Source: Smallanthus sonchifolius (lineage: Eukaryota; Streptophyta; Magnoliopsida; Asterales; Asteraceae). Taken from it: 64,000 nucleotides of DNA. How positions within the stretch are numbered: the stretch's first letter is position 1; every line of letters starts with the position of its first letter. The notes under the pieces are model-generated. The model had not been told where the DNA came from. It did not search any database and worked only from the letters and a program-made list of their open reading frames with translations. Location of the stretch: assembly GCA_023525975.1 (NCBI GenBank), contig CM042039.1, forward strand, positions 11,810,501 through 11,874,500, given 5' to 3'. The translations under genes were made by a program, and so were the position numbers. Positions 1 through 11,100 of this stretch are shown here, in pieces.

Positions 1-1583
1 GTGGAAAAGTTTGTGATGCTTAATGATGTCCTTTTATTGGTTTGGGATTGTTCACCTAACTTTGGACTACTTGGTGTACAAGTTGAAAGAATATGCTTTG
101 TAAATGGGTGGGCATAGGTGAGTTTTATGTGCTTGGGTTATTATTTTACATGAAGATCACAATAGTTATTATTAATATATATGAGTTGTCATTGATAACA
201 AGAATTCATTGCACGTTATGGGTGGAACGAAGCATCCAAAGGATCGGGACATGGGAAAAAAAGTGGGAAAGTAGATCGTAATGAGATACAAATGTGTTGT
301 GTGTGTGGTTTTGTTGTCCACATATTTTTCTGTAGGGATTTATTCAATTGACTTTGGAAGGGCGAGTAGGTATTTTTTGGATCAGTTTAATTGCATTTGT
401 GCTTTCTATTGGTACTGTTTGAAACTTAAGTAAATGTGTTCAGTGAAGTTTACGAGGTAGATACTTTGTTGCAAAACAGGAACTAGGTTCTAAGTTTGAA
501 CTTTGCAGCATATGGTCAAGGAGGAAAGCGTATGCTGGTGACTGCGTGTATTACATTTCAAGGATATTATCAAAAGTTAGCAAGATGGTTAGTTTAAGGA
601 TATTCTATTTGTGAACTATAAGAACTGAATCAAGCTAGAATTTACACATTCTAGCACTAAAACTTGATCATATTTGGCTGACATAATTGAACGTTTGAGT
701 TAAGCTTTTAGGTTTTTGCATACATAGTCTTTTAACATTATTGGGTTAGGAATTGTATGGGAATATCTTTGAATTTGTGAGTAAGTTTCACATTATCTTG
801 TTCTCAAACTTTCTTATAAGAGGAATATGTTTATGAATAATGCTGTGTGTTTATGAACATGCTCATGATACGTGTTACATCTAACAGTAAACAATTTCAG
901 TTAACATTTGTATATGAAATATGAATTTTTTTTTGCTACAAAAGGTGTAGTTGCCTGTTGTCACACACCTGCAGTTAGTAATTTATGGACTTCTCAGTTC
1001 AAGAGAAAAAATCAAGAAGATTGTGTTAGAACTAATCATCCATCATATTTACCTAGGAAGCACTTGTGTTTCAAACTTTTAACTAAATGTGAAGTAAACC
1101 GCTTTGCCACTTTTATATTGATATCAAACACAAATCTTCAATTTAGTTTTCTATTTCAATGTAAACATTTCATTAATAGGGGATGTGAAGTGCACCAATT
1201 TTTCTTTTAGAACTTCTATCTTTTATTTATTTAAATAAAGTTAAAGTTAAAAGAAGAAAATATGATTGAGCAGTAAATCAGTAATAGATTTTAAGTTTAT
1301 CAACCTACAAAACTTAATACTTGATAACCGATAGTTGCAATGAAAAACATATTAGTATAACCTTGTAGTCAACATCCCATTGACCCATTGACATTTCAAT
1401 ATTCATAATTTAAGACTTTTTAGTAATACTGACAGCATCAAAGTCTCACATTGAGGTTGCAAATTCACTTGTAGTCGCTATCTTCTATAAATAAGTATGG
1501 GTTTGTTTTATTTTTACTTTTTTTGCAAATATTTGTCCATTTCTATGTTCGACTACATTTTTATTTACCATTTTGCCACTTAG
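1..1583. other. Non-coding, probable WRKY intron
   Basis: I see no convincing exon or mobile element here. The stretch is AT-rich and its short ORFs have no recognisable motif. Because the first WRKY exon seen (from 1584) opens directly after an acceptor and lacks an N-terminus, this is best read as intron sequence; the first exon or exons should lie before the window. Confidence 0.5.
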
Positions 1584-2158
1584 AATCATCTTCAAGGAAG
1601 TCACCAAGAAGCGTTGGCAGTCGTTATAGCTCAGGCTGCTCAAGCTCATGCAGGGAACCAGATTCAGTTACCCGGTGTTCCATCTTCAACCTCAGAATTA
1701 TCACCAACGATTTCAAATCTTACAAGATTAAATTCACGAGAGATACTTTCAACAGGAGATCAGAAGGCTAGTTCTGATCCCAAAACTGTATCAACTTCAC
1801 GTACTGTCAAGACACCTATAGATGTGTACAACTGGAGAAAATATGGTCAGAAACAAGTGAAGAGTCCTAAGGGTTCTAGAAGCTATTTTAAGTGCACATA
1901 CAATGAATGTGATGCTAAAAAGATCGAGTCATGTGATCAGTACAATTCCGTCACAAAAATAGTTTATAGAGGTCAGCACAAACATGACCCGCCTAAAAAA
2001 GTGTATACGAGGAGAGATAAGGTTTTATCTGCTAATTCTAGAGGGCAAGAACGTAAAATGATCTCTACACCTGGATCCAAGCAACATAAATCAAGTGGCT
2101 CTGTTAGTAATGGTCCAATTTTAGTTGAGGAGATGGATGTACCACCTTCGAAACCAAG
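1584..2158 (+). CDS. WRKY32-like: WRKY exon with N-terminal WRKY domain
   Basis: The acceptor TTAG ends at 1583 and the donor GTAAGT starts at 2159. The exon opens in phase 0 with NHLQGSHQEALAVVIAQAAQ, an alanine/glutamine-rich stretch like the one that precedes the first WRKY domain in WRKY32/WRKY1 proteins. The frame is open across the exon start, so I preferred the acceptor over an internal start codon. The exon leaves two bases to be completed by the next exon. Confidence 0.85.
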
Positions 2159-5100
2159 GTAAGTCAAACTTCAAAATCATTTTGGGCAAATTGCATTAGA
2201 AAGTTACCAACTTTGGTCAAATTTCCATTTTAGGTAACCAATACTTTTATGCCAGAAAAAAAACTATAAGTTTCAAATTTCGATTTAAGGTGATCTTCTA
2301 ACAAAAGCTGGATCATATCGGAACACAAATATTGGTGATAACAGTGAGAATGTATCAAAATTTTGAATTGAAATCACATAAGTTGGCAAATTCACAATTT
2401 CATATCTCCGTTGAAGTTTTTTTATTATTTTGAAGCATTAAAGGTGACAAATACAAAATTTTTTGTTTGTGCAATTCATGTGTGGATTTGTCATCTTTGT
2501 TCAATGCAAGAGGTTTCAACATATCAAAAACTTTAATGGAATATAAAGTTGTGAATCCTGTGTATTTGCTGACTTATATGATTTGAATTAAAAAATTTAA
2601 TGCATTCTTACTGTTGTCACTATTATTTATGTACTGGATCTTTACTGGGTTCAACCATTCAGGCGCCACGTCAAGACACAAGGCAACATGGTCAAAGTTG
2701 CTTCCATGTCAAATTTTTGACCTGGTTAGCACTAATCCATAATGATTACCTTAAATCGAAGTTTGTGAAAGTTTTTTTTAACCATGAGAATCCGTTAACT
2801 GGAAAACTCACGGGACTTATCAATACCCTGCTAACCAACGGGATCAGGTAAATCGCAGCTTGCGCTGTAGGAACCAACGGAAGCAAGATTCGAACCTGAC
2901 ACCTCTGCTAGAGGGGAATTAGGTGTTTACCACTGCACCACCCCATGAAGTTTGAAGTTTGTGAAAGTTGGTTACACTAATGCGGTTCCTTTTTAACGTG
3001 ATTTTTTATGGTCCAAAAAAGTTGGTTACCTTGAATTGAAATTTGATCATGATTGGTTTCTTTTATGATGTGCTCTTACTTTCTATACTTTACGTTCTTG
3101 GTTCACTAGAGTGAAGAAAATCAGCTCAGCAAGTCCTGGTTCTGTTCTGAAACCTCCAGAAAAGCCAAAGTTTGTGATACATGCAGCTAGTGATGTCGGA
3201 ATCTCAGCTGATGGCTATAGATGGAGGAAGTATGGCCAAAAGATGGTTAAGGGAAATCATCACCCAAGGTATATTGATTGATTTCATTTTAGTTTGCGGC
3301 ATGTGTTTTAGCTTTAACACGTGAAATGAAAACGGTTGGCTAAAAAGCAAACGTGTTAGGATCAGTCACGCAACACACAAACAAGAAAGATAAAGAGACA
3401 CAAGATTTACGTGGTTCGGTCAATGTGACCTACATCCACGGGGGCAACTAGGGTTTTCTTTTATTGAGTGATAATGAATTACAAGTACAAGAGATTAATT
3501 TATAGGCATAAATTAGGGTTAGACCCTTAATCAACAAGTTAACTAAACTGGGCCCGCTTCGGGCTAGGGCCGGCTGACCCGAAGCCTACATCCCAACAAT
3601 CTCCCACTTGGAGGCTTCGAAACACGTTCAACTCCACTTTGTACTTCTGCAAATGAAAACCCCTCTGATCTTCAGTACTCCCTAGTTACCCCGTCTCCTC
3701 AACATTATTCCTGGAGACCAGCTGAAGCTATGCAAAGCTTCAGCTTATCCAGCGCCACAGATTTGGTAAACATATCTGCTGGATTCTTCGCACCCGAGAT
3801 ATTCTTCAGACTGATTGTTCCTTCATTGATCAATTCTCTGACGAAGTGATATCTCATCCCTATGTGCTTTGTCTTCCCATGATAGACGGGATTCTTGGCA
3901 AGTTTCACTGCACTCTCATTGTCACAATACAATGAGTAATCAGATTGTCGTTTCCCCAACTCTTCAAGAAATGTTCTTAACCAAATTAATTCTTTGCTGG
4001 CCTCAGCAACAGCCATGTACTCGGCTTCTGTAGTTGATAAAGCAACACTCTTTTGAAGACGGGACATCCAGCTCACTGCTGTACCTCCCACTGTGAAAAC
4101 AAACCCTGTCGTGCTCTTAAACGACCCTTTACAACCACCTAGATCTACATCAGTGTAACCCCTGAGTATAGCATCTTTCCCCTTAAAACATAACCCCATC
4201 TTCTGAGTACCCTTCAAGTATCTGAGCACCCACTTGACACCTTCCCAATGTTCTTTCCCTGGATCAGACATGAACCTACTGATGACCCCAACGGCATGAG
4301 CTATATCTGGTCTAGTGCAGACCATGGCATACATAAGACTGCCGACTGCTGATGCATAAGGAACGCTAGCCATCTCTGCTCTTTCTTCTTCAGTTTTAGG
4401 ACATTGGTCCTTGGTAAGCTTCAAGTGACTTCCCAATGGAGTATTTCTAGGCTTGGTCTTTTCACTGTTCATCTTGAACCTCTCTAACACTTTCCCTATG
4501 TATTTTTCCTGAGAAAGTGTAAGAGAACTATCATTTTTGTTTCTGGTTATGCTCATTCCCAAAATCTGTTTAGCTACACCCAAGTCTTTCATCTTAACTT
4601 CTTGAGACATCTGTTTCTTCAACTTGCTAATTTCTTTCATATCAGATCCTGCAATCAACATATCATCAACATAAAGTAACAGTATGATATAAGAGTTGCT
4701 GAACTTCTTCAAATAGCAACAATGATCCATCTGGCATCTCTTGAACCCTGACCTCTCCATGAAGTTATCAAACTTCAAGTACCATTGTCTAGGCGCCTGT
4801 TTCAGACCATATAAACTCTTTTTCAGTTTGCAGACCCAATTCTCTTTCCCAGCAACCTGAAAACCCTCAGGTTGTGCCATGTAAATGTCTTCATCGAGAT
4901 CACCGTGAAGAAAAGCAGTCTTCACGTCTAGCTGCTCTAGGTGTAAGCTTTCTGCTGCTACAAGACTCGGAACTAATCTAATGGTTGTCATTTTCACCAC
5001 TGGAGAGAAGATCTCATCGTAATCAACCCCCTTCTTCTGTTGAAATCCCTTAACAACTAAACGGGCTTTGTACCGTTTAGACCCATCATGTTCGTCCTTA

Positions 5101-8100
5101 ACCCTGAAGACCCATTTGTTTTGTAGAGCTCTTTTGTCTGGTGGAAGCTTGACTAAGACCCATGTTTTGTTATTCAAAGAGCTCATTTCATCCTTCATAG
5201 CATGCTCCCACTGGAGCGAATCTTTCACCTTTACCGCTTCAGTGTAATTCTCTGGTTCACCATTTTCTGTCAAGAGAATATAATTAACTGAAGGACCGGG
5301 ACTGTATCTGTCAGGCTGTTTAGTAACTCTGGTGGACCTTCTGACCCAGTTTGCAGACTGGTCGGGCTGCTGAGGGGGTTGTTCATCTTCAGACTCTGAA
5401 CTCCCACTGTCAGAAACTCCTCCTGACTCTTCATCATTACCACCATCGGGAAACATGTCAACATCAGGTTCGGGAACCGGTTTCTGGTTTTCTATCTCAA
5501 CCTCCACATACTCTTTCTGAACCTTAGAATCTTTCCTGTCTTTGTACAATTCTGCTTCATTGAAGGTAGCATGTTTACTTCTGATTACCTTTCTTCTTTC
5601 AAAATCCCACAACCTGTAGCCCATTTGATCTGCCCCATAGCCAATGAAGGTGTATTTCTTGGCTTTTGCATCCAACTTGTCACCATCTTTATTTAGGTCA
5701 TAAGCACTACACCCGAAAACTTTCAAGTGCTCATATTTGACCGATTTACCCTTCCATTCTTCTTCAGGAACTTTATAGCCCAACGGTACCGAAAGCCCAC
5801 GGTTGATAAGATAGGCTGCAGTGTTAATTGCATCAGCCCAGAACGTCTTTGGGAGCCCTGCATTCAATCTCATACTTCTGGCTCTTTCGTTCAACGTTCT
5901 GTTTATTCTTTCTACGACTCCATTTTGTTGAGGAGTGCCTGGAACTGTCTTTATCATCCGAATGCCATGTTCAGCACAGAAATTAGTGAACTCTGTGCTG
6001 ATGTATTCCCCTCCGTTATCCGACTTCAAGCATTTTACCTTCAAATCAGTTTCAAGTTCAACAGCAGTTTTCCATTTCTTAAAAACATCAAAAACTTCAA
6101 ATTTATTTTTAAGAAAATTCACCCATACCTTGCGTGTGGCGTCATCTATGAAGGTTACATAATATCTCGAGCCTCCTAAGGATGGAACTGGTGTTGGTCC
6201 AAAAACATCTGAATGAATGGGCTCCAATTTTTGAGCTTTAAGTGTCTTGCCAGTCTTCACAACACCTTTTTCTTCCCGAGAACACAGGGTTCACAGAACT
6301 CTGACTCGACCCGTTTTATCTCTGGAAGTTTTCCCTAGGCGACGAGCATTTTCATCCCCTTTTCACTCATATGGCCGAGCCTTTGATGCCACAAACTCGA
6401 AGGACTCGACCCGCTAGTCATTGCATTAATACCACTTGCGGGTACTTCAACCATGTATAACGTACCCCGTTTCTTACCCTTTGCAATCACCATATTTCCC
6501 TTAACGACCTTCCATTGCCCTCCACCGAAAGTAACATCATATCCCAGATCGTCTAACTGCCCGACAGAGATCAACTTTCTCCTGAGGTTTGGAATAACCC
6601 CGACATTCTCCAATGTCTAAGTGGTTCCCAAGGAAGTCTTTAAGTCTACATCACCAATCCCTGTAATATCAAGAATCTGATCATCAGCTAACCGAACTCT
6701 ACCGTGATTACCTGTTCGAAGATTTCAGACCATATCAGGGCATGAGACCGCGTGGAATGATGCACCTGAATCCATGATCCAGGATTCCACGGAACTCTCA
6801 ACACAGCATATGAGAGTCTCATCTTCAGATTCTTCATCATCCTGTTTTTCGACTGTCACATTGTTTACTTCTTTCTTTACGGTCGGCGGTTTGGGGCACT
6901 GGTTTCTGAAATGCTCTTTCTCTTTGCAGTTCCAACATTCAATGTCAGCCCTTAGCTTTGACTGACCTCTCTTTCTTGACATGGATCCACCTCTGTTTTT
7001 CCCCCTTTCACCCTTTCTCCCCCTTGACTCGGTACTCAGCAGGGAATTTGATGATTCTCCGGTACTTCTTCTTCTAGAGTCTTCATTCAAGATCAAATCA
7101 CGAACCTTGCTGAACGTTAATGTTAGGTATCAAGAGTCGTTAACGCAGCGGAATCACACACACACGCACACAATCGATAAACAGAAAAGTAGAAGACACG
7201 AGAATTATAGTGGTTCAGCCTCAATTGGCCTACGTCCACTTTGCAACTAGGGTTTAATCTTATTAGGTGCTCAAGTAATACAATTACATCAGGGATATAT
7301 TTATAAGACTAGAATTAGGGTTACTAATTAGGAAATAACTTAATCAGCAAGTCAATGGGCTAAACAGCCCTAAAGGGCAGCCGCCACCCTCATGCTGACC
7401 CAACAGCCGCAAAACAGGCCCAAGGCCCTGTTGTTGTCGGCAGCCCAAATCAGCCCAGGCCCACCGGGCCCAGTCCGGCCCAATAAGCCTTCACACCCAA
7501 CAATCTCCCACTTGAAGGCTTTGCTCAATCCACAAACACCATCCAAGTAATCCCTGATCCAGTAATTCCAGTATCCTTCATATCCAAAGTCTCCCGAGCC
7601 TTCAGTCCCCATAAACAAGCTCAGACTTCATCAATTTTCCCCTAGTTGCAACCCCCCTTCTCATCATGTACATGAAAGGGCAGTTGAAGCTTCCCCGAGC
7701 TCCAACTCATTCTCTAGCTCAACTGGTTTGCACGATCCACCAGTTCCAGAGATAACCCGAGAACCACCACTCTCCTCCTTTAGCAAGACTTCCATAGGAG
7801 AGATTTTCACAGTCGGACTACCGGTCTTCAAAACCCAACGTTGTTTTGTAACTGTACCCAGAACACGCCCCGTGCTCCCACTGTCACCAAACCCCTGACC
7901 CGGTTTTGACCTCCGACCCCGCTCAGCTTGAATCACCTTGGCACCAGGTTCACCTCTTGCAAATTGAACCTTCTTTCGCCCCTTTGATTCAGCGAACCTA
8001 ACTTTGTTTTGAGGGACGGTCATACTTCCCTCAGCAGGTACCTCCACCATGTATAAACAACCTCGCCTGTTTCCACGAGCAATTACCAGATTACCTTTAG

Positions 8101-11100
8101 TTACTTTCCACTTGCCTCCACCAAACCTTACTTCTAGTCCCTGTTTATCCAACTGACCGACAGAGATAAGCTTACTCTTCAAAGCTGGAATAACCCTGAC
8201 ATTCTTCAAGTTCCATGTGGTTCCCAAAGAAGTAACCAAATTCACGTCACCCATGCCCGTAACATCAAGAACATCACCATTAGCTATTCGTACCTTCCCA
8301 AAGTTACCAACCTTTAAATTCTCCATCGTCTCCCCGCTGTGCATCGCGTGAAACGAAGAACCAGAATCCATAACCCAAGAATCTGTAGAAGACTCTACGC
8401 AGCAAACCAAAACATCATCATTAGATTCCTGAACCGTGTTTACCTGCCTTTTGCCCTCATTCTTCCCAGACTCTTCCTTATTCCTTCCTAGACACTGACT
8501 TTTCACATGTCCAAACTCATTGCAGCTCCAGCATTTCACATTCTTCCGAGCTCTAGACGAACTCCTTCCCCTACTCCCACTGCTCCAGTTATTTTCCCTT
8601 CCTCTGCCCACATTGAATATACCAGAAGACGAAGATCCTCCACTAGTGTTCCTTCGGCGAATATCCTCACCCAGAATACTATCCCGGACCACGCTAAACT
8701 TCAAATTCCCAGCTCCACCAGAATTAGTGATCGCCGTCACATAACCTGACCAGCTGTCAGGCAAAGAGGATAACAGTATCGCAGCTTGAGTATCATCATC
8801 AAGCTTTGTCCCAACGGTCGATAGCCTGGACAAAATTGAATTTATATTATTTATGTGATCAGGCACCGAGCTTCCCTCATTCATCCTCATCATGAATAAC
8901 TCCCTCAACAGGAACACTCTATTACCGGCAGACGGCTTTTCATACATGTTTGACAGAGCTGTCATCATACCATAAGCCGTGGTTTCCTCTTTGATATTGA
9001 ACGCTACGCTCCTCGTCAAAGCCAGTACAATCTTACATCTCGCCTTTTTGTCCTTAGTGTTCCAAACCACTTCGTCAGCCTTACTCATTCCATCCGGTTT
9101 TTCTGCCAATACCATCTCCAAATCGTTTTCACCGAATAACGCCTCTATTTGCATCTTCCACCATGCAAAATCAGTCCCGTTAAACTTTTCGATTCGAATT
9201 TTCCCGTCTTCAGCCATTGCAAACGAGAATCAGAAAAAACCAAAATTAAGAAAGTCCACCAACCGAAGTCAAGCAACCTCCAAAGAAACCCTAAACCCTG
9301 AAACACCCGAACCGGCGCTTCACCTGCAAAACCCGTGACCAGCAGCAACTTCAAGGGTCCAAAACAGGAAACCCTAATCACAAATCACCCCCAAATTAGT
9401 CCCGAACAGCCCCTTCTTCAGCGACCGAAACAGACACAGCAGCAGCAAACAGCACGGAATCAGCCAAATTTTTTTTTTCTTTCTAAAATCACTGTTCACT
9501 CCGGAAACACTGTTCACGCCGGAAAGTACTGTTCACGCCGGAAAGTACTGTAGCGGCGGCGGTACTGTAGCAGCAGATCTGAAATCCTTGACAGCAGTAG
9601 ACAGCCTATCAGAACCACAACGGCCTTCTCGAAACAGCCTTTAACCCCTTCAGCGATTGAACTAGTGCAGACCGTGTGTACACAACGAGCCAAGGCTCTG
9701 ATACCACTTGTTAGGTATCAAGAGTCGTTAACGCAGCGGAATCACACACACACGCACACAATCGATAAACAGAAAAGTAGAAGACACGAGAATTATAGTG
9801 GTTCAGCCCCAATTGGCCTACGTCCACTTTGCAACTAGGGTTTAATCTTATTAGGTGCTCAAGTAATACAATTACATCAGGGATATATTTATAAGACTAG
9901 AATTAGGGTTACTAATTAGGAAATAACTTAATCAGCAAGTCAATGGGCTAAACAGCCCTAAAGGGCAGCCGCCACCCTCATGCTGACCCAACAGCCGCAA
10001 AACAGGCCCAAGGCCCTGTTGTTGTCGGCAGCCCAAATCAGCCCAGGCCCACCGGGCCCAGTCCGGCCCAATAAGCCTTCACACCCAACAGTTAAAACAT
10101 CAACAGAACCTGTGACTGCAGTGATTGTTCCTGACCAACTATCAAGTAATGAAGACAAAAGTAAGCACGCATGTAACTCATCATCAATTTTAAAGTTTAC
10201 TGAAGACAGACGTCTCAGATGAGAATTAAAAACATTAATATGATCAGTAACTGAACTTCCCTCTTTTATGCGGGTATTAACCAATTCCCGGATCAGAAAC
10301 ACCTTGTTTGCAGCTGATGGTTTCTCATACATGTTGGCCAACGCATCCATTATGCCACGTGCTGTGGTTTCCTCTAAGATGTTGTAGGCAACGTTCATTG
10401 ACAGAGCAAGCCTTATAGTTGACTTGGCTTTCTTGTCAAGTGCCAACCAAACTGGTGTCATCGGTGTGGGCGGTGGTTCTAGTACCAAATCCAAATCCTT
10501 CTGAATTAGCAAATCGGTGATTTGCATTCTCCACCATCCAAAGTTCTGCCCGTCAAACTTTTCTATCTTGGTCTTTCCTTCCTTAGCCATTATCCAACTA
10601 CAAATGCTTAATGATCGAGTCAAAACTGGAATAGTGTTCGAACACAACTTTTGGCCGGCTGCCTGAACTTGAGTGTTGTTCTATCGCACACTACCCGTGA
10701 GATCAAATTCAAAAAATCGAAAAACAAAAGGAGTTGATAACGCACCTGAGCTTCTTGAAAAATACCAAAAATAACCCAAAAACCTAACCTTGTAAAACGT
10801 GCAGCCCACCCGAAAATCGCAGCAGCGAAATCAAACAAAACAGCGGCTGTTTGACTTTTTCTGGTCAAACTCAGCAGGCTGTTGACTTTTCTGGTCAAAC
10901 TCAGTAGCCGTTGACTTTTACTGGTCAAACCCTAGCAGCAAGTACTGTAGCGGCGGCACTGTAGCAGACGGGAAACACTGTAGCGCGGGAAAACACTGTA
11001 GCGTCGGAACACTGTAGCGACGTTACTGTTCACGCTCGCGGCAGTACTTTAGCGGCGGCACTGTAGCAGCCGGGAAACACTGTAGCGTTGGAAACACTGT

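Larger units (their letters stand above)
7121..10090 (-). mobile_element. Non-autonomous GAG-only copia-type LTR element nested in the outer gag
   Basis: A complete 2,970-bp element with 382-bp LTRs (7121-7502 and 9709-10090; one difference found) and a perfect 5-bp TSD GTTAA (7116-7120, 10091-10095). It has a primer-binding site TGGTATCAGAGC (minus strand, 9695-9706) two bases inside the 5' LTR and a polypurine tract at 7503-7513. Its only gene is a 517-codon gag-protease-like ORF; integrase, reverse transcriptase and RNase H are absent. This matches the described class of terminal-repeat retrotransposons with a GAG domain (TR-GAG), which need pol supplied in trans. Its gag is clearly related to that of the element it interrupts, so the two are relatives. 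Confidence 0.92.

Noticed and set aside
908..1210. 100-codon ORF upstream of the WRKY exon as the missing N-terminal exon
   Set aside because: The composition is unlike WRKY N-termini (long F/C/H-rich tracts) and it ends in a stop without a usable donor in frame.
9958..10222. Gag-LTR fusion ORF as a novel protein
   Set aside because: It arises where the outer gag runs into the LTR of the nested element; the tail has no domain and occurs identically at the other LTR.
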